Part shown: piece by piece, positions 29,127 through 35,204 of the stretch
Position numbering within the stretch: position 1 is the stretch's first letter
How the letters are laid out: every line of letters begins with the position of its first letter
NCBI GenBank assembly: GCA_027487625.1
Contig: JAIYDG010000021.1
Location: forward strand, 1 to 35,204
Source of the DNA: Bacteroidota bacterium
GTDB lineage: Bacteria; Bacteroidota; Bacteroidia; UKL13-3
Direction: 5' to 3'
DNA length: 35,204 bases
Notes under the pieces: generated by a model
Told to the model about the DNA's origin: nothing
The model's input: the letters and a program-made list of their open reading frames with translations, nothing else
Databases searched by the model: none
Program-made: the position numbers and the translations under genes

Positions 29127-31961
29127 ATGTCAGGTAAAAACCAACAAGATATATTTATAAAAGGTGCAAGGATGCACAATTTAAAGAACTTAGACGTAAG
29201 TATCCCGAGAAATAAATTAACTGTAGTAACAGGTGTTTCCGGTAGTGGGAAGTCGAGTTTAGTATTTGATACACTTTATGCAGAAGGTCAAAGACGTTAT
29301 GTCGAAAGTTTATCTGCTTATGCAAGGCAATTTTTAGGTAAAATGAATAAACCGGATGTGGATTATATTCATGGCATATCCCCTTCTATTGCAATCGAAC
29401 AAAAAGTTAATACACGAAATCCAAGGTCTACTGTAGCTACTTCCACAGAAATTTACGATTATTTAAAACTTCTTTTTGCACGCGTAGGTTCTACATATTC
29501 TCCAATTAGCGGAAGACAAGTTAAAAGGCATGCTGTTGAAGATGGAGTGGATTATATTCTAAATCTAAATGAAGCAACAAAGGTTTTAATTTTAGTAGAA
29601 ATAATTGAAGGCGAAAACGGTTTAAAAAAGACACTTGAAACTTATCTACAAAACGGATTTTCAAGGGTGATGTTAAATGATGAAATGTTGGATTTGGAAG
29701 ATGCGATTTCCAACATATTACCAGCTAAAAAAACCAAAAATTCTGATACCTATTATTTAGTTATTGATCGTTTTTCAGTTTTAAAAGATGATGACGAGTT
29801 TTCCGGTAGAATTGCAGATAGTATTCAAACTGCTTTTTATGAAGGTCATGGTGAATGTATTATAGCCTATTACAATGAGCAAAATGAGAAAATAAGTGAG
29901 ATTTTAAATAATCGTTTTGAATTGGATGGAATGGTTTTCGAAGAACCATCTGTAAACTTTTTTTCATTTAATAATCCATATGGTGCATGTAAAACTTGTG
30001 AAGGTTTTGGTAGTGTTGTGGGTATAGATGAAGACCTTGTAATTCCAGATAAATCACGCTCAATTTTTGATGACGCAATTGTGCCTTGGAAAGGTGACAA
30101 AATGAGTGATTGGAAAACTATCTTCCTTAAAGTTTCTGCTAAATCTAAATTTCCTATCCATAAGCCTTATTATGAACTTACACAATCACAAAAAAACTAT
30201 TTGTGGGATGGAGATGAAACATGGGTAGGATTACATGGCTTTTTTGGTGAATTAGAAAAGCAAACTTATAAAATACAATACCGTGTTATGTTGGCCCGAT
30301 ATAGGGGAAAAACCAGCTGTCCGGATTGCAAAGGAACTCGGTTAAGGAAGGATGCTTCTTATGTTAGAATCACTGAAATAAACGAAAATATTAAATCCTG
30401 GAAGGATTATATGAGTTTAAGCAATATTCTTTTAATGAGTATCGATGATGCTGTAACTTACTTTAACTCATTAAAAATTAGCGAACAACATCAAATCATT
30501 GCTAAACGAATGTTAACCGAGATTACAAACAGACTTGGTTTCCTTCAAAATGTTGGATTAGGTTATTTGTCATTAAATAGATTATCTAATACGTTAAGTG
30601 GTGGTGAAACCCAAAGAATTAATTTAGCTACATCATTGGGTTCAAGCTTAGTTGGTTCTTTGTATATTCTTGATGAACCTAGCATCGGATTACATAGTAA
30701 AGACACCGAAAAATTGATTGAAGTATTAAAACATCTCCGTGATTTAGGAAATACTGTCGTGGTAGTTGAACACGATCAAGATGTGATGGAACAAGCCGAT
30801 CATATTCTGGATATTGGACCACTTGCTGGAATTCATGGTGGAAACTTAGTTGCTCAGGGAACTCTAAAAGAAATAAAAAAAGAAGGTATTAGCTTAACCG
30901 CCAAATTTCTTTCAGGAAAAGAAGAAATTCAAATTCCAGAAAAAAGAAGAAAATGGACTGATTATATTGGAGTTAAAGGTGCACGTCAAAACAATTTAAA
31001 AGGAATTGATGTAAAATTTCCTCTCCATATTTTTACAGTTATAACTGGTGTTTCAGGTAGTGGAAAAACAACTTTAATTAAGAGTATCCTCTACCCTGCC
31101 ATTCAAAAGCATTTAGGTAATTATAGTGGAGAAAAAACCGGTCAATTTGAAATGTTGGAAGGCAATGTAAATGGAATTAAAGCTGTTGAATTTATTGACC
31201 AGAATCCAATTGGAAAATCAAGCCGTTCTAATCCAATAACATACATCAAAGCATATGATTCAATAAGAGATTTATATGCTTCACAGGCAATAAGTAAATC
31301 AAGAGGATATAAGCCGCAACATTTTAGTTTTAATGTTGATGGAGGCCGTTGTGAGACTTGCCAAGGAGAAGGAGAAGTAACAATTGAAATGCAATTCATG
31401 GCAGATATCCATTTGCCTTGTGAATCTTGCAATGGAGCGAGATTCAAAGAGGAAATTTTGGATGTTAAACACAATGGAAAAAGTATTTCGGATTTGTTAA
31501 ACATGAGTGTTGATGAAGCCATTGAGTTTTTTAATGAAGATACTGCTATTGCCGCTAAACTAAAGCCATTGCAAGATGTTGGACTAGGTTATGTACAACT
31601 AGGACAAAGTTCTAACACCTTAAGTGGTGGTGAGGCACAGCGAGTAAAATTGGCTAGCTTTTTAGGGAAAGGCAAAAATCCTGATCCTGTTTTGTTCATT
31701 TTTGATGAACCAACAACAGGTTTACATTTTAATGATATCAGAAAATTATTAAAATCGTTTGATGCCTTAATTGCACAAGGTCATAGTATTTTGGTTATTG
31801 AACACAATATGGACATCATTAAATGTGCCGATTATATTATAGATTTAGGTCCTGAAGCCGGAACAGATGGTGGAAATTTAGTTTTCGCCGGAACACCTGA
31901 GGAATTGATTAAAGTTAAAGGAAGTTATACGGCTAAGTTCCTAAAAGATAAATTAAAGTAA
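29127..31961 (+). CDS. uvrA: Excinuclease ABC subunit A
   Basis: The damage-recognition ATPase of nucleotide excision repair, a dimer that loads UvrB on lesions. At 944 residues it is of normal length. ATPase 1 has Walker A TGVSGSGKSSL (35-45) and the UvrA-specific EGQRRYVESLSAYARQFLG. The first zinc finger is split between CKTCEGFG and CPDCKGTRL. The signature LSGGETQRINLA and ILDEPSIGLH follow. ATPase 2 has TGVSGSGKTTL, the second zinc finger CETCQGEGEV...CESCNGARF, the signature LSGGEAQRVKLA and IFDEPTTGLH. All key residues are present. The RluA-type gene begins one base after its stop, so the two are co-transcribed. Confidence 0.98.
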   Translation: MSGKNQQDIFIKGARMHNLKNLDVSIPRNKLTVVTGVSGSGKSSLVFDTLYAEGQRRYVESLSAYARQFLGKMNKPDVDYIHGISPSIAIEQKVNTRNPRSTVATSTEIYDYLKLLFARVGSTYSPISGRQVKRHAVEDGVDYILNLNEATKVLILVEIIEGENGLKKTLETYLQNGFSRVMLNDEMLDLEDAISNILPAKKTKNSDTYYLVIDRFSVLKDDDEFSGRIADSIQTAFYEGHGECIIAYYNEQNEKISEILNNRFELDGMVFEEPSVNFFSFNNPYGACKTCEGFGSVVGIDEDLVIPDKSRSIFDDAIVPWKGDKMSDWKTIFLKVSAKSKFPIHKPYYELTQSQKNYLWDGDETWVGLHGFFGELEKQTYKIQYRVMLARYRGKTSCPDCKGTRLRKDASYVRITEINENIKSWKDYMSLSNILLMSIDDAVTYFNSLKISEQHQIIAKRMLTEITNRLGFLQNVGLGYLSLNRLSNTLSGGETQRINLATSLGSSLVGSLYILDEPSIGLHSKDTEKLIEVLKHLRDLGNTVVVVEHDQDVMEQADHILDIGPLAGIHGGNLVAQGTLKEIKKEGISLTAKFLSGKEEIQIPEKRRKWTDYIGVKGARQNNLKGIDVKFPLHIFTVITGVSGSGKTTLIKSILYPAIQKHLGNYSGEKTGQFEMLEGNVNGIKAVEFIDQNPIGKSSRSNPITYIKAYDSIRDLYASQAISKSRGYKPQHFSFNVDGGRCETCQGEGEVTIEMQFMADIHLPCESCNGARFKEEILDVKHNGKSISDLLNMSVDEAIEFFNEDTAIAAKLKPLQDVGLGYVQLGQSSNTLSGGEAQRVKLASFLGKGKNPDPVLFIFDEPTTGLHFNDIRKLLKSFDALIAQGHSILVIEHNMDIIKCADYIIDLGPEAGTDGGNLVFAGTPEELIKVKGSYTAKFLKDKLK

Positions 31962-31962
31962 A

Positions 31963-32700
31963 ATGACTACCACTCAACAACCAAAAGTTATACCTTTTAA
32001 AGAGATGATTATTTATGAAGATGATCAACTTATTTTCATAAATAAACCTGCTCATTATTCTTCTTTGGATGATAGACATGGAGATGTATTTTCAATCATC
32101 AGACAAGCAAAAAAACATGATGAAAACTTACAGTTATGTCATCGTTTAGATAAAGAAACCAGTGGTATTTTAGTGCTTTCAAAAAATGAAGATATTTATA
32201 GAGAAATGTCTATTTTATTTGAAAAGAGACTCATTGAAAAGTGCTATCATGCTTTTATCGGTGGCGTATTGTCTGTTCAGGGAGTTGAAATAAAACTGCC
32301 TTTAAGTCAATCAGCAAAAGGAGTAGCAAAAGTTGATATGAAAGAAGGAAAACCTTCAAAAACTTTTGTTTCCACAATTAAAACCTTTCAACATTTTAGT
32401 TTGATGGAATGTAAACCTGAAACAGGCAGATTACATCAAATAAGAATTCATTTGGCATCACAAAATTTCCCATTAGTTGCTGATACTTTGTATGGAGGTA
32501 AAATGCCATTCTTATCGCATATCAAAGCAAAATTTAAAGAAAGCAAATGGGAAAACGAAGAACCAATGATGAAAAGAGTTGCACTTCATGCCTATCAATT
32601 GAAATTTATATTGGGAGAAAAAGCTTACGAAATAACGGCTCCATATCCTAAGGACTTTGCAGTATTTTTAAAATTGATTGAAAAATTTGACTCTCATTAG
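31963..32700 (+). CDS. RluA-family pseudouridine synthase
   Basis: It converts specific uridines in rRNA or tRNA to pseudouridine. It has 245 residues. The catalytic motif is CHRLDKETSGILVLSKN with Asp63. Other family motifs are IINKP-like FINKPAHYSS near 26, KCYHAFIGG, KPETGRLHQIRIHLA, and VADTLYGG. There is no N-terminal S4 RNA-binding domain, as in RluA/TruC-type short members. The target base cannot be told from sequence alone. It starts one base after uvrA. Confidence 0.92.
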   Translation: MTTTQQPKVIPFKEMIIYEDDQLIFINKPAHYSSLDDRHGDVFSIIRQAKKHDENLQLCHRLDKETSGILVLSKNEDIYREMSILFEKRLIEKCYHAFIGGVLSVQGVEIKLPLSQSAKGVAKVDMKEGKPSKTFVSTIKTFQHFSLMECKPETGRLHQIRIHLASQNFPLVADTLYGGKMPFLSHIKAKFKESKWENEEPMMKRVALHAYQLKFILGEKAYEITAPYPKDFAVFLKLIEKFDSH

Positions 32701-32751
32701 AAGCACATTTCGATTCTTGTTTTAAGATTCCATTCACTTATAATTGTAAGA

Positions 32752-33897
32752 ATGAATCTTCAATTAAAACAATGGATTGATGGAACTATTGGCCGTGGAC
32801 TTGCTGCTATAAATGTAGTGCTTGTAAGAGGCGTAGGACTAATCCTTAAAAGAGATCATTCGTTAAAAGAAGCACCGGAAAATATTCTTGTCATTAAAAT
32901 GCTCGGTTTAGGAAGTATTTTAATGGCTATGGATAGTCTTCATGCATTAAAAATCAAATATCCAAATGCGAAATTGATATTAATGACAGGAAAAGGTGTT
33001 GCACCTGGAATTGAGCCTTTACAATTCTTTGATGAAATTTGGGTTCATAACGACAAAAGTATTTTCAAGCTAGTTTCATCAGGATTTCAATTGTTATTCA
33101 AATCTTGGAGTCTAAAAAAACTATGGGTTGTTGATTTAGAGGTTTACTCTGTTTTAACGACCTTGTTCAGTGCTTGGACAATGGCACAAAACAGATTTGG
33201 ATTTCAGTTAAATAAGGTCCATTTTAGAAATTACCTGAATACTCATAATTCTTATTTTAATCAATTTGTAACAGTTACAGAAAATTATGAATTGTTGATT
33301 CAACAAATGAATGTGAAAGAAGCAATTCCTTATATCATTCAATTAAAAGAGAAGAATCCAAAACCATTAATTAATTTTATTGCAATCAATAATACTTGCA
33401 GTGATTTGGGAGGTAATTTAAGGAAAATTGAACCTGCATTATTAAAAGAAATTATTGATTTAATTCTGAATCAATCTCATTTTAAAATTGCATTAACTGG
33501 AGCTCCATCAGATTTTTATGAAAACGACCGATTTGTAAAATCAAACGGATTTGAAAACAATGAACGGGTTCTAAATATAGCAGGAAAACTCAGTTTCAAA
33601 GAATACTATGAGTTTCTTCAATTCGAATGTAAAGCAATGATTAGCATAGATAGTGCACCTTTACATATGGCCATGCGATTAGGGTTGAAAACATTCAGTT
33701 TATGGGGACCAATCAATCCTCAACAGCGATTCAAATTTGAAAATCAAGAAAAACATAGCTTTCATTTTCTTCATAAAAACTGTTCTCCTTGTATACATTT
33801 ATCGGATATAGTGCCTTGTGGAGGTAATAATCATTGTATGAAAGATATGCAATTGAATCAAATTATAGACCAAATTTTGAAACTTATTTCAGCATGA
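32752..33897 (+). CDS. Glycosyltransferase family 9 (heptosyltransferase-like)
   Basis: A 381-residue GT-B-fold enzyme of family GT9, whose members add heptose or related sugars from nucleotide donors to the LPS core at the cytoplasmic face. After an amphipathic N-terminal extension of about 40 residues, the domain starts with NILVIKMLGLGSILMAMDSL, then YPNAKLILMTGKG. The C-terminal donor domain has LTGAPSDFYEND, VLNIAGKLSFKEYYEFLQ, ISIDSAPLHMAMRLGLKTFSLWGP (matching the family D-[ST]-GP-HxAaalg...lfGp pattern, here with Ser-Ala in place of Ser-Gly) and CSPCIHLSDIVPCGG. The stop overlaps the next start by four bases (ATGA). A TATAATTG box 13 bases upstream (32739-32746) may be its promoter. 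The acceptor is unknown. Confidence 0.85.
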   Translation: MNLQLKQWIDGTIGRGLAAINVVLVRGVGLILKRDHSLKEAPENILVIKMLGLGSILMAMDSLHALKIKYPNAKLILMTGKGVAPGIEPLQFFDEIWVHNDKSIFKLVSSGFQLLFKSWSLKKLWVVDLEVYSVLTTLFSAWTMAQNRFGFQLNKVHFRNYLNTHNSYFNQFVTVTENYELLIQQMNVKEAIPYIIQLKEKNPKPLINFIAINNTCSDLGGNLRKIEPALLKEIIDLILNQSHFKIALTGAPSDFYENDRFVKSNGFENNERVLNIAGKLSFKEYYEFLQFECKAMISIDSAPLHMAMRLGLKTFSLWGPINPQQRFKFENQEKHSFHFLHKNCSPCIHLSDIVPCGGNNHCMKDMQLNQIIDQILKLISA

Positions 33898-35177
33898 AAA
33901 TAACAACAAATCAAACCAAATATATGTTATTTATTTTTTGCTTTAGTTTGATATTATTCAGGCTGCTTAACATATCTATTTATACAGAAGGAAGGGCTAG
34001 AAGTGCAATTCTTGGCGATGCGTTTAGTGATAAAAACACCATTTCATCTGCTAAATTCTTTCTTGATTCAGGATTTACTCAAACATCATTTTTACCAGTC
34101 CATGAATATTACCCAACAACAGAAGCTGCTCATCAGGTTTATACCCACTACCCTGCCCTTCCTAATATTCTGGCAGGAATTTATGCAGTAATTTTCCAAA
34201 GCATTGATGAACGTTTATTACGTATAATCCCATATTTAATAGCCATCTTTTTCTTCTTCTTTATATTTAGATTATTAAACAAATTACTAAACAATGAAAG
34301 AGCTGCATTAATAGGTGCAGCTTCACTTTGGCTTGGAAGTTATTTTATAAACTGGGCCGATAATTTACATCAGCATTTGTATGGTGAATTCCTTAAATGG
34401 ATTTATGTTTATCTACTTTATATCTATTACGAAACAGATAGAAAAAACCAGATTTACTTTTTCCTTATGCTTTTGATTATGGCATTGGAAGTAAATATCA
34501 GCTTTGAACAACCTGTGTTTCTAGGCATGGCAACATTAGGTTTTTCTATTATTTATAAAAAAGGAATATTCTCAAAAGAAACTATTAGTGCAGCGATAGC
34601 TTTATTTTTCGGACTATTTCTTCATCTATATCAAAATGCTTTATACTTTGGAAGTTTCAAAGCAGCAATTGATGATTTAGTGCACGCATATACCTTTAGA
34701 GCTACAGGAGCCGAAACCGTTGGATACATAAAAGAAAAAGAGTATACCTGGAAAAACTTTCCTGAAATTATGTTTGGTTGGTTTAATGGAATGGAAAGAT
34801 TTTATGTTTTACCCGGTTGGAGTTTACTAATTTTATGGTTGATATTCTGGAAGGAAATCAAACTAAATCAAAATAAGTTATTTCAAATTAGTATTGCCTT
34901 GTTTATTGCATCTATTTCATGGGGATTTGTAATGAGTCAGCATGCTTACATTCATTCTTTTACCAACAAACATTTTTCAATTTTTGTTGGTTTGAGTATG
35001 GCTCTTTTAGTACCATTATATATCAAAAAACTTAAAGATGATTTTTCTGCAAATGATATAAAATGGAAAGCCTTTCATTTTATTTTAATAGCATATAGTT
35101 TACTCATGTTTTTAACTCAGACCGTTTGGGAAATTTGGTTAGAATTTGGTTTTTTATACCCACATTTTGGAACATAA
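33894..35177 (+). CDS. Polytopic membrane protein, possible GT-C-type glycosyltransferase
   Basis: A 427-residue integral membrane protein with about ten hydrophobic segments (for example YMLFIFCFSLILFRLL, LLRIIPYLIAIFFFFFIFRLL, YFFLMLLIMALEV, ISAAIALFFGLFLHLY, WSLLILWLIFWKEI and FHFILIAYSLLMFL). A large loop after the first segment (about 30-105) contains GDAFSDKNTIS and EYYPTTEAAHQVYTHYPALPNI. Such an acidic, His/Tyr/Pro-rich first loop is the layout of GT-C enzymes such as ArnT and the PMT family, but I see no decisive motif. The frame is open upstream to 33834; ATG 33894 overlaps the GT9 stop as ATGA, so the two are translationally coupled. A joint role in glycan assembly is inference. 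The gene ends inside the window. Confidence 0.7.
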   Translation: MKITTNQTKYMLFIFCFSLILFRLLNISIYTEGRARSAILGDAFSDKNTISSAKFFLDSGFTQTSFLPVHEYYPTTEAAHQVYTHYPALPNILAGIYAVIFQSIDERLLRIIPYLIAIFFFFFIFRLLNKLLNNERAALIGAASLWLGSYFINWADNLHQHLYGEFLKWIYVYLLYIYYETDRKNQIYFFLMLLIMALEVNISFEQPVFLGMATLGFSIIYKKGIFSKETISAAIALFFGLFLHLYQNALYFGSFKAAIDDLVHAYTFRATGAETVGYIKEKEYTWKNFPEIMFGWFNGMERFYVLPGWSLLILWLIFWKEIKLNQNKLFQISIALFIASISWGFVMSQHAYIHSFTNKHFSIFVGLSMALLVPLYIKKLKDDFSANDIKWKAFHFILIAYSLLMFLTQTVWEIWLEFGFLYPHFGT

Positions 35178-35204
35178 TACAAAGAATTAAAAAGGGTAAA
35201 ATAA

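Noticed and set aside
33834-33893. Upstream extension of the last membrane protein
   Set aside because: It lies inside the GT9 coding sequence; the ATGA overlap at 33894 is a typical coupled start, followed at once by the first membrane segment.
1-35204. CRISPR arrays, tRNA/rRNA genes, prophage or integrase genes
   Set aside because: I read the gaps on both strands and saw no regularly spaced repeats, no cloverleaf or rRNA-like sequence, and no recombinase or phage motifs in the translated genes.

Overview
The window is AT-rich bacterial DNA, almost certainly from a member of the phylum Bacteroidota. The signs are recurrent promoter-like TAnnTTTG boxes 5-35 bases ahead of start codons, no clear Shine-Dalgarno sequences, short-spacer lipoprotein signals, a LruC-domain protein, a DUF3276 (PUR-type) protein, an S46 dipeptidyl-peptidase and PorT-like beta-barrels. 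I cannot name a genus. Coding density is high. There are no rRNA or tRNA genes, CRISPR arrays, phage genes or intact insertion sequences.

Layout. 1-5066: the 5' part of an amino-acid dehydrogenase gene on the minus strand, then on the plus strand an ABC exporter, a DUF3276 protein, a lipoprotein and phosphofructokinase (pfkA). 5121-13492: an LPS inner-core sugar region. kdsB and an ABC-F ATPase are followed by a long minus-strand block reading kdnA, kdnB, kdsA, a beta-barrel protein, a transaldolase-CBS fusion and kdsC. 13493-16950: a sparse stretch with a 39-residue ORF, two paralogous small lipoproteins, a LruC-domain exoprotein and a 166-bp MITE-like inverted-repeat element. 16945-20681: tRNA 2-selenouridine synthase (minus), guaA and a periplasmic-binding-like protein (plus). 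20884-27258: a Pit phosphate transporter, an S46 peptidase, a DUF47-Pit pair and a DUF4920 lipoprotein. 27289-29094: an ECF sigma factor with a small anti-sigma-like partner, and a beta-barrel protein (all minus). 29127-35177: uvrA, an RluA-type pseudouridine synthase, a GT9 glycosyltransferase and a polytopic membrane protein.

How the genes work together. The most notable region is 5.1-13.5 kb. It encodes a metal-dependent-type KdsA (arabinose-5-P + PEP to Kdo-8-P), a KdsC-like phosphatase, KdnB (Kdo 8-oxidase), KdnA (the aminotransferase giving 8-amino-Kdo) and KdsB (CMP activation). This is essentially a complete route to CMP-8-amino-3,8-dideoxy-manno-octulosonate (Kdo8N), the pathway described in Shewanella. 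The usual arabinose-5-phosphate isomerase (KdsD: SIS domain plus CBS pair) is absent. In its place is a protein whose C-terminus looks like the KdsD CBS pair but whose N-terminus is a transaldolase/fructose-6-phosphate-aldolase barrel with an altered active-site position. I infer that it may supply, or control the supply of, arabinose-5-phosphate by an aldol route. This is the best candidate for an undescribed system in the window.

Genes facing each other are often separated by perfect palindromic bidirectional terminators that run into the stop codons.
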